Positions 33,101 through 44,873 of a stretch of DNA of 64,000 bases are shown piece by piece (position 1 is the stretch's first letter; each line of letters starts with the position of its first letter). Both the position numbers and the translations under genes were made by a program. The DNA is taken from NCBI GenBank assembly GCA_011317545.1, contig WUJK01000005.1, positions 744,001 through 808,000 on the forward strand. The letters run 5' to 3'. This stretch comes from Coniella vitis. Its lineage: Eukaryota > Ascomycota > Sordariomycetes > Diaporthales > Schizoparmaceae. The notes under the pieces were generated by a model. It did no database searches and was not told where the DNA came from. It saw nothing but the letters and a program-made list of their open reading frames with translations.

Positions 33101-33834
33101 CACCTATGCGACTCAATGACTCCTTCCAAGCTTGATTGCTCCACAGGGACACATAGGACACCCCAGCGCCCGGTCCCGTCTGGTGGATGGTTCGTGTGTA
33201 GCTCCGGAGCGACGTTGACATGTGTATCAGAGGCACCGAAGCCCAGGAAGGAAGTGCAGCGCGAGATGCTGTCTTAATGGGCCGTCTCTCTGCAGCGCCT
33301 CTGCATCAATACACAGCCACTTGACCGCTCACGCATCAGTGTGGAGGGTAGATACCTCTCTGAAAGGGAGGATTGTGTTGGTCGTGGATGTCGCAGGCCC
33401 CGTGGCAACTTTGGAGTAAGTTAAATAAACGAATGGGTGTATATCATGTACACTTTTAGGTGGTACTGGGAGATGTAGATAGGCATCTCAATCACTACCT
33501 AGCTGAGTACCACGTCACGGCAGGTACCCATCGCATTGTGGAGGAAGGAACCTGACCACGCGCCTTGATTTCGCCATGCCTTCCCTCTCTGGCCTGAACA
33601 CCCCCAGGCACCTGCCCCCCTCTGCCACATATAAGAAGGGGCAGTCCTCCTTCTTTTTGAGACTCAGCGTCTGTCTGCTAACCCTGCACTTCTTTACCCT
33701 CGCCTACCCCCTCTTGCTTTTAGCAGAACCCAAGTAACTTCACTTTACTTTTGCGACCTCATTACTCCACGGGTCTTTCTTCCTTCTCACCAGTTACCTC
33801 TGAAACAGAAAAGCTGGCGGCCAGAAAAGCAATC
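30169..33834. other. Long intergenic region upstream of the aspartic protease gene
   Basis: About 3.7 kb with only short, unsupported frames on both strands. It carries one TACATAGTA (31218-31226), an A-rich stretch near 30479-30510 and, close to the protease gene, a TATA-like box. No tRNA or transposon remnant is recognisable by eye. It could hold a non-coding RNA or a decayed gene; nothing here proves either. Confidence 0.5.
33630..33635 (+). promoter_or_regulatory. TATA-like box upstream of the aspartic protease gene
   Basis: TATAAG within ACATATAAGAAGGGG, about 200 bases before the ATG at 33835, followed by a pyrimidine-rich leader without an ATG. This is the clearest TATA-type promoter element in the window and suggests a regulated rather than constitutive gene. 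The spacing to the ATG allows a 5' leader of about 170 bases, possibly with a leader intron ending near 33792. Confidence 0.45.
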
Positions 33835-35231
33835 ATGGAAGCGGCTTTCGCAACCCAGGCCAAGCTCAAGCAGGAGCTCGGCCTCAAGAAGGTCTGGGCT
33901 GTCCCCAACAAGCACTACAAGCGCAACGGCACCAAGTCGTACGTCTACCTTATCAACAGGTTCGGCTTCGAGCCCACCAAGCCTGGCCCCTACCAGCACA
34001 TCAAGACCATCCACCATCGCGGCCTTGCTGGCTCCAACGTTGCCCGTGGCGGACGCATCCGCCACGGGCACAAGCTCGCTAAGACCACCTCCGAGGGTGA
34101 AACGGGCGAGGTTACCGCCGAGGACCAGCAGAACGATTCCGAGTATCTGTGCGAAGTCGAGATCGGCACTCCCGCTCAGAAGCTCAAACTCGACTTTGAC
34201 ACTGGCTCTTCTGATCTCTGGGTAAGCAGAACTGACTTCAAGACCCCATGAGGAAGCGCTGTCCAGTTGGCTAACAACACCAGGTCTTCTCAACTGAGCT
34301 GCCCACCAAGGACCAGACGGGACACAATGTCTTTGATCCCAGCAAGTCGTCTACCTGGGAAGCCCAAAGCGGCCTGACCTGGAAGATCTCGTACGGCGAC
34401 GGTAGCTCTGCTTCTGGCACTGTCGGCACCGACGTTGTCAACATTGGTGGCGTCAAGATCCCGAACCAGGCCGTTGAGCTGGCCAAGACGGCGGCTGCTC
34501 AGTTCATTTCTGGTACTGGCGACGGTCTACTTGGTCTTGCCTGGCCCTCCATCAACACCATCACCAAAGGCTCGGAGTCGGACCCCCAGAACACTCCTGT
34601 TGCCAACATGATTTCTCAGGGAGACATTCCGTCCGAGGCCCAGTTGTTCACCTCGGCTTTCTACTCGGATCGCGATTCCAATGCCAAGTCCTTCTACACC
34701 TTTGGTTACATCGACACTGACCTGGTCGGCTCCAACACAATCCACTATACTGACATTGACAACTCGGAGGGATTTTGGATGTTTGACTCTACCACTTACA
34801 CCATTGCTGGCAATCAGAGCACTCAGTCCGGCAACAAGGCCATCTGCGATACTGGTACCACTCTCTGCCTGCTGGCCGACGAAGTTGTCGACGCTCTCTA
34901 CAAGGCCATTCCCGGCAGCAAGTACGACGAGACCCAGCAGGGCTACCTCTTCCCCACTTCTGTCACCGCCGATGAGCTTCCGGACTTCAGCGTTGCGGTT
35001 GGTGACCAGGAGTTTACCATCCAAAAGGAGGACCTTGCTTTCACGGTTGCCTCTGAGGGCTGGTGGTACGGCGGTGTACAGTCGCGCGGCACCAATTCAT
35101 TCGACATTCTGGGCGACGTCTTCCTCAAGAGCGTCTATGTGATTTGGGACCAGGGCAACACCCGACTGGGTCTCGTGCCCAAGATTGAGGAAAATCAGAA
35201 CCTGGACCCCACGACCACTAGCAGCTCGTAA
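33835..35231 (+). CDS. Pepsin-type aspartic protease (A1 family) without signal peptide
   Basis: Exons 33835-34221 and 34284-35231 (62-nt intron, GTAAGC...CTAAC...CAG, phase 0), 444 aa. Both A1 catalytic motifs are intact: DTGSSDLW with Asp122 and DTGTTLCLL with Asp318. The flap reads YGDGS and a YLCEVEIGTPAQ strand precedes the first Asp. The first 110 residues are not a signal peptide: they are basic and polar (MEAAFATQAKLKQELGLKKVW, then NKHYKRNGTKSYVYLINRFGF). This matches a fungal subgroup I recall with the same opening, predicted to lack classical secretion. It may therefore act inside the cell or leave by another route. ATG 33835 is the first in frame; the upstream extension would need a TTG start. 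The C-terminus is a short Thr/Ser tail. Natural substrate unknown. Confidence 0.92.
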
Positions 35232-37174
35232 ATCGCTCTGCGAGTTTCCTGATTTTCAGACGAGGGAAGTTGCCTGCACATGCACGGGATAAACCTGATT
35301 TATGATTGCGATGATGGAATGCTCTTTGAGGAATGGATCTCATATTGCCATAGCACGTTGTGCCTTGCACGAGGCTTAAGACAGCAGTGCGTATCTTAAT
35401 ACCACAAACTCCAATCCTTCTTTGACATGTATGATGGTTCATATTTAGGATTTGGTCGTCGTTGCGATGACTTACAGCCACGTGACGGCAAGTGTTGCTT
35501 GGCAGCGTATCGAGGTGATTGGCCAGACGGCAGAGTGAAATAAAGCAGCCTACACACCCGGTAACATGCAGCATGCAGGAGGTTCACATATTGCGAGCCT
35601 AGAACAATAGGGTTAAAAAAAGAAGCAAAAGTAAACACGTCTACTATGTAGATGGAACACTCTCTGAACAATGTCTGCCTGCCCTCCTACTGCCTGTCCG
35701 TGGATTCCCCTTGAAGGCCTCTTTGGCCATGCATAAGAATTACCAGGCTTTGTTCCATGTCATGCTGCCTACGCCTACCATGTACAGCAATTATGACTAG
35801 CAAAGTGTTGGAAGCAGGTAGCCGCCCCAAAATCCTAAGTCATCCTAGGTATGTTGATATGCTATATCAAAGGAAAGCTGGCAACCGATTTCGTTTGCTA
35901 CCTAGATATGCAAGCATGTAAGGCTTGCTGAAAGCTTACATAGTACTGTGATAGTGGGCAGCTGGGCAGCACAGACCACCCGACCACTGCAGAAACAGGT
36001 AGAAGCAGGCGGACAGGGCCTAGACTCACTTCCTGCCCAATGTTTCCAAGGGCCACCCACACACTGGCACTTCCTTCCTCTCCACATGGCCACGGCCAGC
36101 AGTTTTCAGTCCAATCCGAGCCAGCACATTTCATCCGCTGAAGCACAGCGCCCTGCAGGCTGTTTGCTTGCGGCCCGCAAGAAGCAGACCTTTCGATTAG
36201 CTACCTAGATACTTAGACAGCTAGAACTACCTAGATACATAGTATGTACATAGTAAGTAGGTAGCTTATTATTTAGCTCGACAGTAGGTGCGGGCCCATT
36301 TCCGTCATCATTTGGCAAGTACATGTGTAAACCTCACAGCACACCTGGGCAGTCACAGCAGTGCAGTTCAGTGCGCCAGCCAAGGGCAGGGGACCCCGTC
36401 TGCTAGTCCACTCGCCGACCGGGCCAACAAAACATCGACATCCACACCTCACCTCCACCTCCCGCTCGCTCGCTGCCCATCCCCCATCACCGCCGCTGTC
36501 GACGCCCATCTGCTGTCGAAAAAGCTCCGTCTTTGGACCTGTGAGCTTCCTTATTCGAGTGTCTGTCCAGCAGCTGCCTCCAGGTTGCCTTTTCTCTGCG
36601 CTGTGTCAGTTCTGGCACACAGATTCCAAAGCGTTAACTCGTCTTTGGAGCGCGTGTCCGCCTCCCATCTCGTCCCTTCCCATCCTTTCTTCGCCGGAGC
36701 ACTGCCGCCGACGCCTTCGCCTTTGCCGACGCTCCTCCTCCGCCGTGACCCATTTCGCCACCTCCCATGACCTTGAGCCTGTTGCTCGTGTCTTTCGTCT
36801 GCAGTTCCAACTCTGCAACGGACTAACTCCGTCAACCTCGCTTGGCCTCACAGGCTTTCCCATCCCGTCGTGCTCACAACGCGGTCTGTTGCATCCCTGC
36901 AACTCATCAGCATTAAACTCCAGCTCTCGTCCTGCAACACTGTCCTCCACCACACGTGCCGCAGCGCGGCATCTTTGGGCCTCACGCAGCCGTTCATTAC
37001 GCGTTGGCTAAGCGACCAGGCATCCCTCAACCGCCCAACCGCACCTCGATACTGCGTATTAGCACCCGAGTAGTAGCATCTTAGGCTGCACGCCATCTCA
37101 GCTCGCGATCGCTGTCCGACCCTAACAAACCATTCAACCCTGATTCGGTCGACTTATAAAGGATTTGCAGAAAT
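35232..37174. other. Intergenic region with dense short motifs, then a long leader
   Basis: About 1.9 kb. The middle holds TACTATGTA at 35642-35650, TACATAGTA at 35937-35945 and a packed motif block at 36198-36262. From about 36400 to the ATG at 37175 the DNA is C/T-rich with many short pyrimidine runs, as in a long 5' leader of the Btz gene. Frames here are short and unsupported. Confidence 0.5.
36198..36262. promoter_or_regulatory. Packed block of CTACCTAGATA and TACATAGTA motifs
   Basis: Within 65 bases there are two copies of (C/G)CTACCTAGATAC or close variants, two TACATAGTA copies (36236-36244 and 36247-36255) only 11 bases apart, and GTAAGTAGGTAGC. It lies about 900 bases upstream of the Btz gene ATG. 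Possible binding cluster or hairpin-forming element; the role is inferred only from repetition. Confidence 0.4.
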
Positions 37175-39448
37175 ATGGGCGCACCAGCCAAACGAAGCAG
37201 CAGGAGGACGCTCGGTCACCGCCGCCGTGTCGAGGACGATGCTGAGGACGAGGGTGGCCCTGAGACTCTTGACCATCTCGACGACGACTCGGTCACTGAA
37301 GGCTCCGTCATAAGTGACGAACATGACCACGGTGACGACAGCGACACTAGCAATGTTGACGAAACCTCTCCTACGTCTCCAGTGGTGAAGAGGACATCGG
37401 GTCGCGGAGCGGCCAAAACATCTGTTCCTCACCATACTACAACCGACACCGCGGAAGCAAACGGGCAGGGCACCCAAGGACGCACAGAAGCTGAAGCAAA
37501 ACTGGGTGCGCTGAGTTTGTCAGATGGGACCAGATCTGCGCAACAAGAAGGTACTGCTGCTCCTCCCGCACAGACCAAACCAGCCGGGCCTGTTGTCGTG
37601 AGCTCGACTGCTGGGCAAGAGCCTTTCTCGGACCGCAGACGCCGTGAACATGATGAGTACCGCAAGAAGCGAGATGAAGATCCGGCTTTTGTGCCCAACA
37701 GGGGAGCGTTCTTCATGCACGACCACCGCCACGCTGGTCCAGCTGCGAACGGATTCCGCCCGTTTGGACGAGGAGCCTTGAGGGGTGGTCGTGGAGGAAG
37801 GGGCCGTGGTACGGGTGGCCTCTTTGCGCCAGTCAAGTAGGTTTCTCCGAATCCGTTTATTGCTTTCTGCATGGCGCCTGTAGAAAAATTGACTGACGAT
37901 TTACCTACCAGTGCATTCCAGTCGAACCCTTTTGATCCGACTGTCAGTGGCCCATGGGCTCATGACATGCACGAAGCAGTTGCCGAACCTTTGCCTGCAC
38001 GACAACCTAGGCATTTTGCTCAACCCGCCGAAGGCCTGCCGAACGGAGACGGTCATATTCCCACATGTCCTCCTAGCGAGACTCCGATCAACAGAACATT
38101 GTCGACGGAGAAGACACTGGGCAATGTGGAAATCCGCGTCTTCTTTCCTGGTTTGGAGGAGCCAAAATCTTTCTCTGGAATTCCAATCAGACGCTATACG
38201 AAGCTGCCCGATCATAGGCCCCCTCTACGTCGTGATAAGCCTGTGCGCATATCTCTACCTGAGAATCCTCCTCGCTACGTTTTCCCTGCTGTGGATCGGT
38301 CCTTCATCTTTATTCCTCGCGCTATGCGTCCTAACCAGCAGCGTGTTCGTGGCAAGTCCCGGCCCGGTTTTGGTTCTGTTGGCGGATATTCGCGTCGCAC
38401 CAGCATCTACGGTGGCAGCTACTACGGGAGCGCATATACCCCGAGCATCGACATGAGCCGACGCTCATCGATAGTCCCTGCCGATTTTGTGTCACCGACG
38501 GGCTCCGCCATGTCGAGGCCAATTGTACGGCTTCCGCCTATGATGCAACCGCAGTTGCCCATGCCTATGCCCATGCCCGTGCCCATGCCCATGCCTGGCC
38601 CCGTCCCGGTTCAGGCATTCATGCCGCCGGCGACCGCGTCTGTCGATAATGCAGTTACGGACACTCAAGGACCAGACTATCCAGTCGATGCCAGCCAAGC
38701 ATCCTTCATTGAACCGTCTCAGCTACAGACCCACGCTCTACCTCAAAAGCCCACTTTCCATGAGAGTCGTCCTGATGAATCTATTCCCATGCACCAACCT
38801 CGGCCGCAAAAGGCGGTGTCGGTGGAGAACATTGAATCGCCCACCAGACAGACCCGGCCACAGCCACAATATCAACAAGCTTTCCATCAACAGGTTCCGC
38901 CACAGGTAGCAAGCAGCTTGTCTCACGAGGCCCACGGGCGGAATCTCTCGTATCCTTCCCAGATCTCTACCGGCACTCCTCTTTCGCAGATTCCAGAGCG
39001 AGCCATTCACGCCGCACCTTTCCAACCTTCCATGTATTCGCAGCCTCAGCCTGGCTATTACACCCAGCCCTACCCCATGATGTCAGCCCAACAAGGTTAT
39101 TACTACCCGCAACCTGCACCACCATACGGGGCCAATATGGCTGCTTCGGCTGCAGCTCCGCCCTTCTATCCTGGTAGCCAAGAGCCACAGGCCATGAACT
39201 ATGGGCAAGTTGGGCAGAGTGAAGTACCTCCTGTGCCTGGCGGCGGGCAAGGAGGTGGTGCACCTACACTAGTCGCTCAAGACTACAATGGTACGGTTTA
39301 CTACTACGACGCATCTCAGCTACCCGCGTACCCAACGTATCCTGCATATGGCGCGCCTGGCTATGCCCCGCCTATGGGCATGGGCGTGTCACCGGGATCA
39401 GAAGGATATTATTACAACCAAACAGCCTCAGGAGCGGCTCCGTACTAG
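37175..39448 (+). CDS. Btz-domain (CASC3/Barentsz) eIF4AIII-binding protein
   Basis: Exons 37175-37836 and 37912-39448 (75-nt intron, donor GTAGGT, phase 2), 732 aa. The Btz/SELOR core lies at about residues 150-190: SDRRRREHDEYRKKR, DEDPAFVPNRGAFFMHD. This short motif wraps eIF4AIII in the exon junction complex. Before it is an acidic Ser/Thr region; after it is an RGG-like GRGALRGGRGGRGRG stretch. The second exon begins NAFQSNPFDPTVSGPWAHD and is mostly disordered, with a Met-Pro repeat near 38558-38606 and a Tyr/Pro/Gln/Gly-rich C-terminus typical of RNA-granule proteins. A VEIRVFFPGLEEP segment and a VDRSFIFIPRAMRPNQ segment look ordered. The function is inferred from the Btz motif; roles in mRNA localisation, decay or granules are all possible. 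Confidence 0.85.
38558..38606 (+). repeat. CCCATG-type hexamer repeat coding for Met-Pro
   Basis: Imperfect CCCATG/CCTATG/CCCGTG units inside exon 2 of the Btz gene, giving alternating Met-Pro and Val-Pro. In-frame hexamers vary length without frameshift. Confidence 0.85.
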
Positions 39449-41507
39449 TACTATGGGAACTTTCTGACTCCTTGGATCATATAAAGCTTGCAACCACATC
39501 GCTACCTCGGCACTTTTTGAAGCCGCGAACGACAAGGCCAAAGCATTTGAATCCATTGGTAGTTATTACTGGCGCCTCACTTCTATCCGCTATCAATCCT
39601 TTGTTTTTGGGGCTCTGAATCGGTAGTTGAGTTTTATTTTATAACACTTTGGAACCAACAGGGCTGGAGTGTGTCGGAATTGTTGCCACCGTTTTGCTTT
39701 GGAGGATGAAACATGACTTTGGGTTGGGGTTGGCGGTGTTCTTACTGCTCCATTCAAATAGTGTGAGCTTGTTACGGTGCCCGGCAGACGCAATCTGTCT
39801 GTCTGTGTGCTAGAACAGCTGCCAGTGAGCGTTGATGGTAGGATCTTTATGGCTGTTGAGGTTTCTGTCTGGTTGAGCGCAGGAAGCGACGGCTATGGAT
39901 TGTTACACGCGTCTATCGAAGTAAGATACAGTTGTCGCTTTCACTTGTACATTCTCGGCTCTTGTTGTTGAGTTGGATTTTGCCGTGTCGCCGCTATTTC
40001 TATGTCTTTTCTCTTCCTGTTGCTCTTGTCGATGCTTAGAACGTGCTTTGCGTCTTTCTGTAATGATTCATCTTGAAAAGTTGGGCTATGGGCTTGGAGG
40101 CTTGGACAAGACGGCGTTGTCGGCGTACCATGTTGATTCCATTGGTAATTGTTAACTCGCTCTTTGCTGGCGCAGCACTGGTTTGGTTTGGTTTGATCTT
40201 CAGCAAGGGACGACAAAGCGTGGTTGCTACTCTTTTATGTTTATTTCTGCTTGGGTTACCTTCTCACTCTTTCTTGCTCTCACACTCTCTCACGAACCCA
40301 CACTCTCACCCACCCAAACCTAACTTTTTCTTGGTTGCGCTTTTCCCCCCGCTTGTCCGTTTTGAGTGGTAGGCGTTATTCATTTCCGCAATTAGGGCCT
40401 TCTGGTCGTCTGAATGATGGTGGTTGGCCCCACAAGACGCTCATTCTGGGATATTCTGGTGGGATATTGGTACAAGGGCATTGATGGAAGGAAAGCTGAC
40501 CGTCTTGTTCTCATTTGTGTGTGGCTGTCGTTATGTAAATGGGCGGCTCTCGTGATGGAAAATTTAGTGCGGCTGGCGGGGGGCTTGTAAAGAAGCTTGC
40601 GGTGGGCCGCCAGGATGCAAAAAATGTCTTATTATGGCGAGACACAGAGCCCAGCCATTACAACGGTCCTAGGGAATTATTCCTCGTCTTCTTGCTTATT
40701 TCAGTAAAAGATAGAGGGGGTTAGAGTCGGTTTGGTGCGTTTTGTATTTTGATCCCTTTGCAGCAGACAGTGTGAGGGGTGGGCTTGTTAATGGAGGAGT
40801 TGGAGGTTTGATTTGGTCTCTGGTGATTGATGCAGCAGACAAACCATTGCCAAGGCAAATACAAAAACATAATAGCCGGGGGGGAGGGGGGGAGACAAAA
40901 CAAATTAAAAAAATATATATATAAAAGAGAAAGAAATTAGCTGCCGTATAGTCACTTTCAACCGTGGCTCCATTGATGGATTTAATGGTGACTCATTCAA
41001 GGTTCCGGTTGAAGGGAAATGCGTCAAGCTGGCCGCTTGGCATACGATGAGAGGTGCCTGATAATCGTCGTATTGAATACGTGACGTTTTGGTGTTGAGT
41101 CCTGGGATCCGGACAGCTGGCCTCGAGCAGGGTCAGAACAAGCGAGGCTGAGACAAATAATATAGGGTTTGGATCGATAGTAAGCGTCACATGGAACGAC
41201 CGTGATACTTTGGAATTCAATTCACTACAGGATCGAATGAGGACACCTTTGTTGGCTTCGACTTGATGTTCAGGTTGTTGTGATGGTGCATCGCGCCTTC
41301 CCTGCTGTTTACGATTATAAGTACCAATCTCAACGGCAGCAATGATATAAGAACCGAAAAAAAAACACCCCCCGTTCCAAGCACCACCACGTTCTCTGCT
41401 TAATCCACCATCCGCCGCTCGCTTTGCCGACAGAAACAATCAACGTGTGGAGCTAATCCATTCATTCTTGGCCTCGTCCAATTTGTTCATTCCATCCTCG
41501 TCGTATC
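39449..41507. other. Intergenic region with no supported gene
   Basis: About 2.1 kb between two plus-strand genes. It is T- and G-rich in places, with TCTCACACTC runs near 40262-40310 and a (G)n/A-rich patch near 40875-40925. No supported frame and none of the 9-mer motif. Confidence 0.5.
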
Positions 41508-43445
41508 ATGGCTCAGGCTCCGCAGCCTCCCCTAACCCCCACGCCGGGTTACACATACACATCTGCCTTTGCAGACCAACATCAACACCAACACCAGCCC
41601 AGGCAGCCCCGGCAGCGCGGCGGTGGTGGAATTGCAGTCTTTTCAGGCGGCACGGCGGCCAACTTCCTCGTCGATGTGTTTGATCGCATTGTGGCGCGTC
41701 GCAAGTGCCCTCTGCTGCGATACATTATCCCCATTAGTGATAACGGCGGAAGCTCGTCGGAGCTGATTCGTGTGTTCGGAGGGCCGAGTGAGTTTTGGTT
41801 ATCTCACTTGTTGGTGGCATTGTCCCATGTGGTTGGAGCGTACAAATGACTGATCGATGATACCTGGTGTGTGATGTTGTAGGTGTCGGCGATGTCAGAA
41901 GTGAGTTCTTACATTCTCAGTGACCTAACTGGCGGGAGTTCCTAGCCGCCCCCGTTCTCGCAATCTCAAAAGATGGAGGGAGAACGATTTAGAGCCCACC
42001 AATGCGCAGTCACAGAGCACTAAAAGGCTAATAAATCACCACCATTGGCGTACGAATAGGTCGCCTTGTGCGCTTGATTCCTAATCCCCACGGCGACGAG
42101 GAGCGCACTGCTCTGAAGACGCTATTTGAATACCGCCTCTCGGCAGACCCCATGACGGCACGCACCGAATGGCTGGATATTGTCGAAGCGCGTCATTTGC
42201 TGTGGACCTTTATTTCGAGCCAGAAGCGCGAGTTGATCCGATCCGTCTTCAATACACTCAACCTGGAGATTGTGAAAAGAAATAGGCCAACGAGTGTGTT
42301 CAATTTCGCCGAGGCAAGCGTAGGGAATTTGTTTCTGACTGGGTGGGTGTTACCTTGCCACTTTCTGTCTGCCTGGTCACCCAATGTTTGGTTATATTCA
42401 ACAACTGGGCCGGACCGTGGCTCTGATTCTTGTGATATTGACACATCACAACCACAGTGCTCGTCTCTTTTCCGGCTCGTTCGAGTCCGCCATCTACCTC
42501 CTCTCCCTCATCTGTGCCATTCCCGAAACGACCGCCGTCCTCCCTGCCATCAACTCCAACTTTACACACCACATCAGCGCTGGTCTACGAGACGGTTCCA
42601 CCCTTGCCGGCCAAGTTGCCATCTCCCACCCTTCAGGGCCGACCGCTGTCCCCGACGACACCTTTCACCCCTCAGGCAACAAACACCTCGATCTAGACCG
42701 CATCGAGGACGCCAACCTACCTGGATCGCTTCCCGTGCTTCGAGGCCACAACGCCGCCTTCTCCAAAGACGACGAAGAAGACTTACCCGCACGCATCGAT
42801 AGGATCTGGTACATCAACCCCTATGGACACGAAATCTGGCCCGTTGCAAACCCCAAGGTCCTCGCCGCGCTGGACGAAAGCGAGGTCGTTGTGTATAGCA
42901 TTGGAAGTCTCTACACGAGTATCATCCCGTCGGTGATCCTGCGTGGAGTCGGCGCAGCAATTGCACGAGACCCTCAAAAGAAGAAGGTTTTGGTATTGAA
43001 TAGCAAGGTTGATCGTGAAACGGGCCCGAGAATGGGTCCGGGTCCCATGGCCGCTGTGGATTTTGTCAGGGCTATTGCGAAGGCGGCCAAGGAGAGCCAA
43101 ACGGATTTTGGGCCCGTTGGAGATGGAGAGGTGGGTAAGTATGTTACGCATCTGGTTTATCTGGCAGGGGCGGAGAGTAGTGGCAGTATTGTTACAAGCA
43201 GCACTAGTACTGCTGGAGGAGCAAAGGGGATTGGTATTGCGGGGGCCGCACGAGGACAAGCACAGCAGCAGCAGCAGCAGCCGCCGGGCGCGTTAATGCC
43301 AAAGGTGGATGTGGATGAGCTGAAGAAACTAGGTATTGAATGTATCAAGGTTAAGGGGACGGCGGTTGGTGAGGGACGCAAGAGGATGGTAAGGTATGAA
43401 GAGGAGACGCTGATTGAGGCATTGGAGGCGATTATTGCTGAGTAG
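41508..43445 (+). CDS. CofD/YvcK-like (UPF0052) family protein
   Basis: Four exons: 41508-41787, 41883-41900, 42060-42342 and 42458-43445, 522 aa. Exon 2 is an 18-nt microexon. The joined protein shows the family signature GIAVFSGGTAANFLVDVF near residue 43, then IIPISDNGGSSSELIRVFGGPSVGDVRSRL, then SVGNLFLTGARLFSGSFESAIYLLS, and later VVVYSIGSLYTSIIPSVI. These are the conserved blocks of the CofD/YvcK superfamily. Bacterial YvcK binds UDP-sugars and affects cell-wall metabolism; CofD transfers 2-phospholactate in F420 synthesis. Fungi do not make F420, so the role of this fungal branch is unknown. A Gln run and a variable insert lie near residues 455-470. The N-terminus is Pro/Gln/His-rich. 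Four-exon structure is firmly supported by motif continuity at each junction. Confidence 0.9.
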
Positions 43446-44841
43446 TGTGCGTATGTTTAGTGGTAGTTATGTTGCTGTGAATGGTGGCATGGGAAGTTGA
43501 AAAGGACTTCAAGGTCTATGGTGCTACTTGACTTGATGTGTGGTGTCAAATGTCCAAAGGAGGAGGCACTGCTACGTTTCGTTGATCATTTACAGATTAT
43601 TGCTCTCCTGGTGTTTCTTGAGATGTCATTTGACATTTGAAACTTTATATTCGATGTAATTGTACAAACATTTCCATTTTTCTCGAGCGAAAAAAAAAGG
43701 ACTATAGCAAGGCAATCACGCACAACAATAGCCGAAACGATATTGGATTTCTTTTCTTTCGAAATTATGAGGTGAAGTACATCGGGTAAGAATAAGAAAA
43801 ACACCGGGGGGAGTAAGAGTGAGACCGCGAATAACGAAGCCGATACTGCTGGTACGGTAGAAAAGTCTTCTGAACATGATGGCCCGATCGCTCAACTCAG
43901 AAAATGTTTTGGAGAAGAAAAGAAGGGAAAAAAAAAACGAAAGCCAAGGCTCATAGGCCGGATCAGTTCTGTGAGCGGGCCGGGAGGATGGAGACGGAGC
44001 GGAGGGGAAGCGGTTCGGCAAGCAATGCTGGTAAATAAAGTATCATCGTCATGATAGTATAACTCAATTCAACTCAATCCTTTCTTTCTTCCCTTTACCT
44101 TTGAGTGGTGTTCTGACGTCTTTGGTTGACCGAGAGTTTCTTGTATAATGATAGAGACCTGGAAATTTGACTTGTTGGCCTGTGATATTACATAGCATAT
44201 GATATCTGACGTGGTACTCTCTGAATATTGAGATGGGTGGCTTGGGATATATACTGCCAAATGTGATGTATTTTGAAAGTTTCAAGAGAACAACAGTCGT
44301 TCTTTTTCTGATATCCTTTAATAGTGATTAAAACAGCAAGAGTTGACCACGAGCACGGAGAAGACCCCATAATCACATGTAAATTCTAAGCCCACACTTC
44401 ACTTACTCAGGACCTACTTAATAAGTCTGTCGTAGTCGTTCCAAACCCCCCCGAATGCGGAAAAGTCACCCTTGAATGTACCCAGCAAACGGGTCGGACG
44501 GAGTGAGGGCTGGCTTTTTCCCCAGTTTGTTTTCCGGACCACATTCTTTTTTGTTGTTTTCTGTAATTGTCTATCCCAGGCAAGTCCTAGGGAGGAAAAA
44601 AGAAAGGTGCATTGCCTGGTCAGCTGGTCTAGAAGTGCGTGCAAACAGGTCTCCTTTTGGTTTGCTAAGCAAGTATTTGAAACTGGGTTTAAGTTTATCT
44701 ACCACGTACATCATATGAGGGCGAGGAACTTGTACGTCAACAGCTTATTTGCAAGCTTGTTGTTTTGAGAAGCTGTGATGAAGTTCGTCTGTTACCTTTT
44801 CCCTTTTTCCTTCGGTAAGAGTGTCTTTCTTTCTTTCTTTC

Positions 44842-44873
<32 letters not shown>

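Noticed and set aside
33751..33834. Longer N-terminus for the aspartic protease
   Set aside because: It would need a TTG start, lies in pyrimidine-rich leader DNA and does not form a signal peptide.
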